Shown here: positions 1 through 6,081 of the stretch, in pieces
How positions within the stretch are numbered: position 1 is the stretch's first letter
How the letters are laid out: every line of letters begins with the position of its first letter
Source of the DNA: an uncultured Erwinia sp.
GTDB lineage: Bacteria > Pseudomonadota > Gammaproteobacteria > Enterobacterales > Enterobacteriaceae
Length of the DNA stretch: 15,451 nucleotides
NCBI GenBank assembly: GCA_946221915.1
Contig: CAMIKG010000089.1
Location: forward strand, 1-15,451
Reading direction: 5' to 3'
Made by a program: the position numbers and the translations under genes
The notes under the pieces: generated by a model
Seen by the model: only the letters and a program-made list of their open reading frames with translations
Database searches by the model: none
Told to the model about the DNA's origin: nothing

Positions 1-1246
1 CCCCCATATTCACGCCCGCCCCCAGCAACAGCGATCGGTAGTGTTGCGCCAGTTGCGTACCGCCGTAAGCCGTCAGGTTATGCGGCAGTCCCCACAATAA
101 AGTGCCCTGCACAAACGACGGATCATCGTAACTTTCGCTGGTATTACGATAGCGACCTGCAGTGATGCCGTAGCGCAGGCGTCCCTCACGCTGCAACAGC
201 GGTACGGACGAATACGGCACGGTAAAAATCCTGGTAGCGCCATTCGCCTCCTTGATCCTGACCTCCAGATCTCCGCTGTAGGTTTGCGGATACAGATCGT
301 CAATCACAAAGGCGCCTGCCGGAACAAAGGTGCGATAAATTTCATTGCCGCTTTGCCAGATACTGACCTCGGCGCTGCTATTGGCTGTTCCGCGTATCAC
401 TGGGGCAAATCCACGCAGCGTGTCCGGATACATAGCGTCATCGCTGGCCAGCTGTACCCCGCGAAATGACAGCGAATCAAACACCTCATTGTCGGTCGTG
501 CCGTCCCCCAACGTCAGCTCACTGCGCCATGGAATAATGGCGCGCTGCAGATAGGTATTAAGATGCTGCCAGCGCTGCCGATGGCGGTAATTGCTCTCGT
601 TATTACTCCAGCTACTGTTATCCCGTAAACGCCAGGCACCGACGTTGACGCCGCTGATCAGGTTGAGATACTGGCTGCGGCTGTCGCCATAACGACCATC
701 GTTTTCACTGCCGCTGAACTGCCAGCTCAGCAGTGCGGCATTTACCCCCTCATCCCATTGCTCTGGCGGTATCCAGTCACGAGGCCGATGCTGGATTGCG
801 GCCTGTGGGATACTGATATCCAGGCGCATCTTCTGAAAATCGAAGGCCGTCCACGCCTGCGGGATATACTTACCCGGAGAAATGCACTGCCCTTCAGGCA
901 CTGCCGCCAGTTCAGCAAAGCTGGCGATATTCACCCCCATATCAGCCAGCGTTTGTTTAGTCAGGCAGGCCATCAGACCGGTCTGGTCGTGAATCTCTGC
1001 CTGTGACGCTTTTTCTGCGGCGTCAAATCGCAGGGTACGGGAACCTGTATTCTCGTTGTTAAGGTAAACATCCACCGGATAAGCCCCCGGTAACTGCGCG
1101 CCACTTGTGGAAAAACGTGACAAGTCAGCGACAGCCCCTGGCTCATCAGAAATCATTGCCGGGTCGAAATAGAGTTCAGCATGTGCGCAGCCGCAAAAGG
1201 CAAACGCGAGTGCAATGACCAGCGGTGAGAGCCTGGCTCGCAGCAT
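1..1246 (-). CDS. Fimbrial outer-membrane usher, FimD/PapC type (partial, 5' part only)
   Basis: This is the N-terminal ~415 residues of a chaperone-usher pathway usher, the outer-membrane pore that accepts chaperone-subunit complexes and assembles the pilus. From the ATG at 1246 I read a signal peptide ending near CGCAHA, then an N-terminal chaperone-binding domain starting ELYFDPAMI with two cysteines (in LMACLTKQ and EGQCISPG). The start of the beta-barrel follows, with the FimD-like strings FRGVQLASDD, MYPDTLRGFAPVIRG, FVIDDLYP and VPYSSVPLLQREGRLRYG. The gene continues past the left edge; ushers are usually 800-880 residues. It lies 81 nt downstream of the chaperone, the usual chaperone-usher order. 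The start is uncertain. A TTG at 1267 would add seven mostly basic/polar residues before the hydrophobic stretch, and neither start has a strong ribosome binding site. The family assignment is secure; the pilus type is not determined. Confidence 0.93.
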   Translation of the reverse strand, partial: MLRARLSPLVIALAFAFCGCAHAELYFDPAMISDEPGAVADLSRFSTSGAQLPGAYPVDVYLNNENTGSRTLRFDAAEKASQAEIHDQTGLMACLTKQTLADMGVNIASFAELAAVPEGQCISPGKYIPQAWTAFDFQKMRLDISIPQAAIQHRPRDWIPPEQWDEGVNAALLSWQFSGSENDGRYGDSRSQYLNLISGVNVGAWRLRDNSSWSNNESNYRHRQRWQHLNTYLQRAIIPWRSELTLGDGTTDNEVFDSLSFRGVQLASDDAMYPDTLRGFAPVIRGTANSSAEVSIWQSGNEIYRTFVPAGAFVIDDLYPQTYSGDLEVRIKEANGATRIFTVPYSSVPLLQREGRLRYGITAGRYRNTSESYDDPSFVQGTLLWGLPHNLTAYGGTQLAQHYRSLLLGAGVNMG

Positions 1247-1327
1247 CTTTGGTTTCTTCGTGTTCAACGGCTATCATCCGCACAAAAATATATCGCTATC
1301 AATCGGGCCATGTTTGCACTGGCGAAA

Positions 1328-2035
1328 TCAGTTAATCCCGACGCTTATCGGCGTGGAAACGCCACCATAGTCATTGATGGTGCTAAAGGTGATACTGCTC
1401 CCGGCAGCAGGCAAACTGACCCTGGTGGTGTTTTTGGGCGCAACCATGGTGTCCTCGACATGTTTATTACTGACCCGCATGTTGATAAGCGTGATGTAAT
1501 AAGGTGTCGGATTATTGATTTCCAGCTGGCCGCCTGCGAGGTGAAAACTCAGCGCCGAAGGCGCTTTATCAACGGCAGGAGTTAGCCCGGCAGGACGGAC
1601 AAACAGTTTGATACGCATTGCCGCCGCGATACGTAATACATTGCCGCCACTCGTTTTATCTTTGTCATCCATGGCCGGAATGGCTTTGGCAACAAAGTAA
1701 TACAAAGACTCTCTGTCACCGGGCAGATCGGCGCGCACTTTCATCAGACGCAGCACATTCTCGTTTTTAGGGCCGCTGACATACAACGGCGGCGTCGCGA
1801 CAAAGTCGCTGCTTTTTTGCCCCTGTGCATTTTCCACCCATGACTGCACAAGGAACGAGGCCGTTGACGAGGAGTTATTAATCGACAAACTTTCCTGACG
1901 GGAATTTTGCGGATAAATAATGCGTGTTACGCCAAGGGAAATACCGCCATCAGCCAGCGCGCTCAGGGACGTCAGGCCGCTGAACGCGACAGCCAGTAGC
2001 GCAACGGGTTTTGTTACGTTAAACAACCAGGGCAT
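1328..2035 (-). CDS. Periplasmic fimbrial chaperone, FimC/PapD type
   Basis: This periplasmic pilus chaperone, 235 residues long, donates a beta-strand to fimbrial subunits and delivers them to the usher. A signal peptide (hydrophobic stretch about residues 8-26, cleavage near ALA-DGG) precedes two Ig-like domains. Family marks include GVTRIIYP, carrying the Arg that anchors the subunit C-terminus. Others are the DRESLYYFVAKAIP strand, MRIKLFVRP with the second anchoring basic residue, INPTPYYITL, and the C-terminal STINDYGG seen in FimC. An upstream TTG at 2065 would extend the frame. I chose the ATG at 2035 because GGAG sits seven bases before it and the signal peptide then starts normally. 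The usher follows 81 nt downstream on the same strand. No major subunit gene precedes it, which is unusual for type-1-like operons. Confidence 0.94.
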   Translation of the reverse strand: MPWLFNVTKPVALLAVAFSGLTSLSALADGGISLGVTRIIYPQNSRQESLSINNSSSTASFLVQSWVENAQGQKSSDFVATPPLYVSGPKNENVLRLMKVRADLPGDRESLYYFVAKAIPAMDDKDKTSGGNVLRIAAAMRIKLFVRPAGLTPAVDKAPSALSFHLAGGQLEINNPTPYYITLINMRVSNKHVEDTMVAPKNTTRVSLPAAGSSITFSTINDYGGVSTPISVGIN

Positions 2036-2072
2036 AGTTAAACTCCGACTCACCGTGAAAACCAATAACAGA

Positions 2073-2095
2073 AAAAGCCTCAGCCGAGGCTGAGT
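2073..2095 (-). terminator. Intrinsic terminator in the fimbrial leader
   Basis: Reading the minus strand, AGCCTC-GGCT-GAGGCT forms a perfect 6-bp stem with a 4-nt loop, followed immediately by TTTTT. It sits about 40 nt upstream of the chaperone start and points toward it. Any transcript entering the chaperone-usher genes from upstream must read through it. In many fimbrial operons such a hairpin follows the major subunit gene, but here no such gene precedes it. It may be a remnant, an attenuator, or the end of a small leader RNA. Confidence 0.65.
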
Positions 2096-2237
2096 TAATT
2101 AATGAAATAAAAAAATTTAAACTATTAATTAAGGGGCATTGCGTTTACCGCGCACTGTTTCCGCCCGGAGCATTTGTGTTATTCGCTATCGGGCAACAAT
2201 CCATTTTCGCAATATGCAACCGTCAGTCATCATAGTA

Positions 2238-2256
2238 ATGCGTTAGCCATGCGTTA
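2238..2256. repeat. Tandem ATGCGTTA direct repeat, period 11 bp
   Basis: ATGCGTTA occurs at 2238-2245 and again at 2249-2256, separated by GCC. The 11-bp period places both copies on the same face of the helix, which suits a dimeric regulator binding a direct repeat. It is about 200 bp upstream of the fimbrial chaperone start. The repeat itself is directly visible; the regulatory role is inference. Confidence 0.45.
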
Positions 2257-2763
2257 ACATAGCGCCCTGTCACAATCGCCAGAGAGTTAATTCATTAATC
2301 ATCATATTGCGCGATGGCAATTGCGTTGCAGCGACGAATATCATTATCTTGAAATTTAAATATTCTCATTGTCGCCGAGATGGCAATAAAATTTGGCACT
2401 AATTTTGTTTCCCTGACGAGTTGTTTTATCTTCACCACACCGAGACAAATTAATTATGACCAAGCGGAAATTAATCGTCAACCATGCGCAATAGTGCAAA
2501 AATACGGCTATAACTTGCCATTACCACTTAATCAGTCGCATGTTCCGAATCATTCAGCCAGGTTAAGCGATGAATATCTTACTGTTGCTAAACAGATTCA
2601 TTTCAGAAAAAACATCAAGCTCAGACAAGTCAGATCGGATTTACTGTAGGTAAGAAGGAAAATGAGGGAATAATAAGCGGGAAAATATTTTCTCTCGTTT
2701 AGACTTTATTCACAAAAGCAGGTCACAAACAACGGGAATGATTGCGGCAATATTAAATAATGC

Positions 2764-2794
2764 AGACAGGAAAACAGGACAGATTTTCCTGTCT
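2764..2794. repeat. 11-bp perfect inverted repeat, 9-nt loop
   Basis: AGACAGGAAAA (2764-2774) and TTTTCCTGTCT (2784-2794) are exact reverse complements around a 9-nt loop that itself contains CAGGACAG. No T-run follows on either strand, so it is not a standard intrinsic terminator. It lies ~120 bp past the bioD stop on the minus strand. It may be an mRNA 3'-end stabilising hairpin for the bioD transcript or a protein-binding site. Confidence 0.4.
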
Positions 2795-2913
2795 CATGCC
2801 TGCCACAACACCAGAATTAACTGATTAATCATCAGCATTGCATGATTTTTAAACACCCATTATGGTTGGTTCACAGAGCGCCTGTATTGTGACGCTCCGA
2901 ATGACAGTTAAAA

Positions 2914-3585
2914 TCACTCTAGTATCAGCGCAGACAGATCCAGATATTTCGCTAAATCACGCTGCTCGGCGCGTGGCAGATAAGGTAACTCCCCCAATAA
3001 CGGCGCCGGAATTTTATCGCGCAGCACGTCGATAATTTCCGCATAGTGCGCCAGCCCAGGGTTAATCCGGTTCGCCACCCAGCCCGCCAGCGGCAAACCG
3101 TCGTGCAGCACCGATTCCGCCGTCAGCAAGGCATGGCTGATACAGCCGGTATGAATACCCACCACCATCACCACCGGCAGCTTCTCCAGCACCGCCCACT
3201 CCGACAGCGGGCGTAAGTCATTCATCAGGCTGCGCCAGCCGCCTGTGCCTTCGACCACCACCGCGTCTGCCTGCGCGCTTAATGCCTGCAAACCCTCGCT
3301 GAGTCGCGTGTAATCAACGGGCTGGTCACGGCTGGTGCTGATCTCGTCTTCCTGCAGGGTAAAGGGATTGATCGCCTGATAAGGCAACTGCACCGTAGAG
3401 GTGGCCTGCAACACCAGCGCATCTTTATTACGCAGTCCTTCAGCGGTCGCTTCGCTGCTTTTCGCGACCGGTTTATAACCCACGACTCGCGGGTACTGGC
3501 TGGCCAGTTTTTGCAACAGCGCGCGGGAAACCACTGTTTTACCGACAGCAGTATCCGTACCGGTAACGAATATCCGATTAAACAT
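2914..3585 (-). CDS. bioD2: Dethiobiotin synthase-like protein, YnfK/BioD2 type
   Basis: This 223-residue P-loop ATPase belongs to the dethiobiotin synthetase family, which closes the ureido ring of dethiobiotin from 7,8-diaminononanoate, CO2 and ATP in biotin synthesis. The N-terminus carries FVTGTDTAVGKT (Walker A-like, residues 6-17). GYKPVAKS, VVEGTGGWRSL and the C-terminal GWVANRINPG region are also typical of BioD. An upstream in-frame start at 3642 would add 19 residues. I chose the ATG at 3585 because GGAGAAG precedes it at good spacing and the Walker A then sits at its usual place. It lies downstream of mlc on the same strand, as E. coli ynfK does next to dgsA, rather than in the bioABFCD cluster. 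This is therefore probably the second, paralogous copy. Whether it makes dethiobiotin in vivo cannot be told from the sequence. Confidence 0.88.
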   Translation of the reverse strand: MFNRIFVTGTDTAVGKTVVSRALLQKLASQYPRVVGYKPVAKSSEATAEGLRNKDALVLQATSTVQLPYQAINPFTLQEDEISTSRDQPVDYTRLSEGLQALSAQADAVVVEGTGGWRSLMNDLRPLSEWAVLEKLPVVMVVGIHTGCISHALLTAESVLHDGLPLAGWVANRINPGLAHYAEIIDVLRDKIPAPLLGELPYLPRAEQRDLAKYLDLSALILE

Positions 3586-3679
3586 GAGAGCTTCTCCGAC
3601 AGGCCAAACACCTGAAATGAATTGATTTTGCGTCAGGGTCAATGTCGGAAAATTGTAAAGTAGCGCGCAGGACGCCAGT

Positions 3680-3699
3680 TTGCGTTAGCGCAATTTTTT
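3680..3699 (+). terminator. Terminator-like hairpin pointing plus, between mlc and bioD2
   Basis: On the plus strand TTGCG-TTAG-CGCAA is followed by TTTTTT, a short but complete intrinsic-terminator pattern. Both flanking genes run on the minus strand, so it would stop antisense transcription heading into the 3' end of mlc. On the minus strand the same hairpin has A residues before it and no T-run after, so it should not stop mlc transcription. The 5-bp stem is weak. Confidence 0.4.
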
Positions 3700-3718
3700 G
3701 TGGATAAGCAAAAAGTGA

Positions 3719-4939
3719 TTAACCCTGCAGCAGTTTGATCAGCAGTGAACCGTTATGCAGCGCATCTTTTACCAGCGCCGCGCCAGGCATGGTGCCAAGA
3801 TTGACAAAATGCGTCGGTTCAACGTTGATATGCGCGCTGTAGGCGGGCAGCGACTGCTGACGAATGCAGGTGGTAATCGCCGGATAGAGGATATCCGCCG
3901 CACGGTTAAGCGGCGAGCCAATCAGAATTTTTTGCGGGTTAAACAGGTTGACCATCACCGCCAGCATACGTCCCACGCTGTGACCCACGCCGATGATAAT
4001 ATCGCGCGCCAGCGGATCGCCTGCCAGCGCGGCATCACACAGTGACTCGACGCTCAGCGGCTGATTGTGCAGCGATGAACTGAGCGACGAAGCCATCCGC
4101 TGCTCCGCCAGCGCCAGCACACTGCTGATGCTGGCAACGGTTTCCAGACAGCCATGATTGCCGCAGTAACACTGTTTGCCATAGGGATCGACTTGCGTAT
4201 GACCAATCTCGACCCGCGTTCTGCTGCCGTTGTGCAGCAGACGACCGCCGGTAATCACCCCGGCGCCGACATTGTGGTCAATTACCAGCTGAATCACATC
4301 GCTGGCGCCACGCGCGGCGCCAAACAGCGATTCGGCCATGGTCCAGGCGCTGATATCCGGCTGGATAAAGATCGGTAAGCCGGTGCGCTGCTCCAGCTCT
4401 GCCCGTAGCGGCATATCAGCCACATCATAAAATGGCATGCGGTGCACAATACCGCTCTGGGTATCGATAATGCCGGGTAAGGTAATTGCAATGGCGGTTA
4501 AACGTTCCAGCTTACGCTGATGGCGGGTAAAAAACTCATCGATCTCGCGGGTAATACGCGTCAATAACGGCTCGCTATCTTCCGCAGGCAGAGGCCGCAA
4601 ATCTTCGGTGACCAGCGCACTGCTCAGATCGCGCAGCGCCAGCGTGATCTCTCCTTTGCCGATGCGCACGGAGAGATAATGCCAGGCCGCGGTATCGAGG
4701 ATCAGTCCGACAGCAGGACGGCCACGGCTGCCCAGTTCCTGAAATTCGGTTTCCTGTACCAGATGCGCTTCCAGCATTTCACGCACAATTTTGGTAATAC
4801 TGGCCGGCGCCAGCTGCGCCAGACGGGAGAGTTCGATGCGGGAAATCGGGCCAAACTGATCTATCAGGCGATACACTACGCCAGCATTGGTCTGCTTTAT
4901 CTGGTCAATATGCCCAGGCTGACTGTCCGCTATCACCAC
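3719..4939 (-). CDS. mlc: Mlc (DgsA), ROK-family repressor of PTS sugar genes
   Basis: Mlc represses glucose/mannose PTS and related genes. In E. coli it is inactivated when dephosphorylated EIICB-Glc sequesters it at the membrane. The 406 residues equal the E. coli length. A winged HTH occupies about residues 14-70 (HIDQIKQTNAGVVYRLID, then SRIELSRLAQLAPASITKI), followed by a ROK sugar-kinase-like fold. The structural zinc site is intact: H247, C257, C259 and C264 in GHTQVDPYGKQCYCGNHGC match the E. coli positions. The C-terminal region (GSLLIKLLQG) is also near identical. Translation starts at tandem GTG codons, the first preceded by GGGAG at 5-nt spacing; E. coli mlc also uses GTG. Its promoter region carries a CRP site and a Mlc-type operator, so autoregulation is likely. 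The neighbours ynfL and bioD2/ynfK match E. coli order. Very confident. Confidence 0.97.
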   Translation of the reverse strand: MVIADSQPGHIDQIKQTNAGVVYRLIDQFGPISRIELSRLAQLAPASITKIVREMLEAHLVQETEFQELGSRGRPAVGLILDTAAWHYLSVRIGKGEITLALRDLSSALVTEDLRPLPAEDSEPLLTRITREIDEFFTRHQRKLERLTAIAITLPGIIDTQSGIVHRMPFYDVADMPLRAELEQRTGLPIFIQPDISAWTMAESLFGAARGASDVIQLVIDHNVGAGVITGGRLLHNGSRTRVEIGHTQVDPYGKQCYCGNHGCLETVASISSVLALAEQRMASSLSSSLHNQPLSVESLCDAALAGDPLARDIIIGVGHSVGRMLAVMVNLFNPQKILIGSPLNRAADILYPAITTCIRQQSLPAYSAHINVEPTHFVNLGTMPGAALVKDALHNGSLLIKLLQG

Positions 4940-4951
4940 AACCGCTCCCGC

Positions 4952-4973
4952 TTATTTTCGGGCTTCAAAATAA
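4952..4973. promoter_or_regulatory. Putative Mlc autoregulatory operator
   Basis: TTATTTT (4952-4958) and AAAATAA (4967-4973) form a perfect inverted repeat with an 8-bp spacer, 12 bp upstream of the mlc GTG. Mlc and NagC are known to bind AT-rich inverted repeats with TTATTT/AAATAA-type arms, and E. coli mlc is autoregulated. The position just downstream of the predicted promoter suits repression. The repeat is seen directly; the binding is inferred. Confidence 0.7.
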
Positions 4974-4985
4974 AGCCTTTGCGCT

Positions 4986-5014
4986 ATGGTGAAACACTTA
5001 CACGATGCCGTCAA
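4986..5014 (-). promoter_or_regulatory. Predicted mlc promoter
   Basis: On the minus strand TTGACG (5014-5009) is followed after 17 bp by CACCAT (4991-4986). The -35 is good and the -10 is poor. A weak -10 suits an activator-dependent promoter, and a CRP-like site lies upstream with its centre about 58-62 bp before the expected transcription start, near the class I CRP position. The exact start site is not visible. Confidence 0.45.
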
Positions 5015-5029
5015 ATATTTGATTCGATA

Positions 5030-5045
5030 TGTGATTTACTGCACA
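5030..5045. promoter_or_regulatory. CRP-binding site upstream of mlc
   Basis: TGTGA-TTTACT-GCACA matches the TGTGA-N6-TCACA CRP core with one mismatch. It lies in the mlc-ynfL gap, ~90 bp upstream of mlc. E. coli mlc is known to be under CRP control, so conservation of the arrangement is expected. Confidence 0.6.
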
Positions 5046-5101
5046 CAAAAGCGCGAATTATGGGCGTAAAAGCAGCAAGTTGCTGGTTATTTGACTGCTG
5101 A

Positions 5102-5986
5102 TTATTTCAGCAGCAACGCCATCATGTTACCCAGTAAGGCGCCTGGCTCCGTCTGCTTCGCCCACACCAGCCACATTTCCGATAAGGCATCCTGCTCTTC
5201 CAGCGGCAACCATACCACTTCCGCCAGCCGCACGCGCTGGAAAGAGGCGGGCAAAATCGATACGCCCAGTCCGGTCGCCACCAGGCCAAGGATCGTCATC
5301 GCTTCACCCACTTCCTGGTTGATCCATGGCTGGATATTGTGGCGCTGCAGTAAGGCGAGAATATCGCTGTATAACGCGGTACCGACCTGCGGATCGAAGA
5401 AAACAAAAGGTTCGTTAGCCAGCGCCTGCAGCGATATGCTCTGCTGCTGCGCCAGCGGGTGCGCGCGGTGCACCAGCGCACACAGCGGTTCACGCAGCAA
5501 CAGCTGATGGTCGAGGTTATCCGGCAGCTGCGTATTGCGCATCACGCCCAAATCGAGCCGCCCGTCACTGAGCGGCTCCAGCTGCTGGCGGGTGTTGATC
5601 TCCTGCACCAGTAAATGCACCTGCGGGTAGCGCTGGCGAAAAGTAAACAGCGCGTCTGAAACCCGGGTGATAAAAGGCGCGGAGGAGGTAAAACCGACGC
5701 GCAGCTCCCCTGCCACGCCGTGATGCAGACGTGTCGCTTTATCCGCCGCCTGGCTGACATTCTGCAGGATCTGGCGGGCATCCTGCAGGAATTGCGCACC
5801 CGCTGCGGTCAGCGTCACGCTGCGGTTGGTGCGCGCCAGCAGCCGCGCGCCCATTTGCTGCTCCAGTAACTGTATCTGCTGGCTCAGGGGGGGCTGGGAT
5901 ATGTTCAGGCGCTGGGCCGCGCGGCCAAAATGCAGCTCCTCAGCAACGGCAATAAAGTAGCGCAGGTGGCGCAACTCGATATTCAT
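5102..5986 (-). CDS. ynfL: LysR-family transcriptional regulator YnfL
   Basis: This 294-residue LysR-type regulator has an N-terminal winged HTH (about residues 1-60: IELRHLRYFIAVAEELHFG, then AQRLNISQPPLSQQIQ) and a C-terminal effector-binding domain (from about residue 90, LRVGFTSSAPF). The conserved strings EPFVFFDPQVG, EVGEAMTILGLV and GLGVSILPASF closely resemble E. coli YnfL. It is divergently transcribed from the MFS transporter ynfM across a 95-bp gap, the classic layout of a LysR regulator and its target. ynfM is therefore the likely regulated gene, and the effector is unknown. The start at 5986 gives the family's normal N-terminus, but no clear Shine-Dalgarno sequence precedes it, so translation may be weak. 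Confidence 0.93.
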   Translation of the reverse strand: MNIELRHLRYFIAVAEELHFGRAAQRLNISQPPLSQQIQLLEQQMGARLLARTNRSVTLTAAGAQFLQDARQILQNVSQAADKATRLHHGVAGELRVGFTSSAPFITRVSDALFTFRQRYPQVHLLVQEINTRQQLEPLSDGRLDLGVMRNTQLPDNLDHQLLLREPLCALVHRAHPLAQQQSISLQALANEPFVFFDPQVGTALYSDILALLQRHNIQPWINQEVGEAMTILGLVATGLGVSILPASFQRVRLAEVVWLPLEEQDALSEMWLVWAKQTEPGALLGNMMALLLK

Positions 5987-6006
5987 ATGTTTAAAGTATC
6001 ATTTGA

Positions 6007-6034
6007 GATTATTAATATATTAGACATCATAATC
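6007..6034. promoter_or_regulatory. Putative LysR-type operator between ynfL and ynfM
   Basis: GATTAT (6007-6012) and ATAATC (6029-6034) form an inverted repeat with a 16-bp AT-rich spacer containing ATTAATATATTAGA. The site is in the middle of the divergent ynfL-ynfM promoter region, where a LysR protein would bind. The spacing is wider than the usual T-N11-A motif, so the assignment is tentative. Confidence 0.35.
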
Positions 6035-6081
6035 CAGCTTCACTAAGGTTAACAGACTGATTTAACACTTAAGGAATTGTT

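Larger units (their letters stand above)
2096..2913. other. AT-rich non-coding region between the fimbrial cluster and bioD
   Basis: I see no convincing gene in this ~820-bp stretch. It is clearly AT-richer than the flanking core genes. It contains two tandem ATGCGTTA direct repeats (2238-2256), an imperfect dispersed repeat built on ATTAATCATCA (2287-2315 and 2817-2847), a GAAAATATTTTC palindrome (2681-2692) and an 11-bp inverted repeat (2764-2794). The one longish plus-strand frame (2380-2649) has no recognisable domain and no good ribosome binding site. The region is best read as the regulatory or leader DNA of the fimbrial cluster, or as what remains after loss of a gene. Confidence 0.6.

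Noticed and set aside
2380..2649. An 89-codon plus-strand frame in the fimbrial upstream region
   Set aside because: No recognisable domain, no clear ribosome binding site, AT-rich non-coding-like composition and no gene partner. It could be a decayed remnant but nothing supports calling it.
2096..2913. A fimS-like invertible switch upstream of the fimbrial genes
   Set aside because: The long repeats found in this region are direct, not inverted, and no recombinase gene is in the window. Nothing supports phase inversion.
4679..5101. A 140-codon plus-strand frame covering the mlc 5' end and promoter
   Set aside because: It overlaps the conserved mlc N-terminus antisense and the promoter with CRP and Mlc sites. 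The translation shows no domain.
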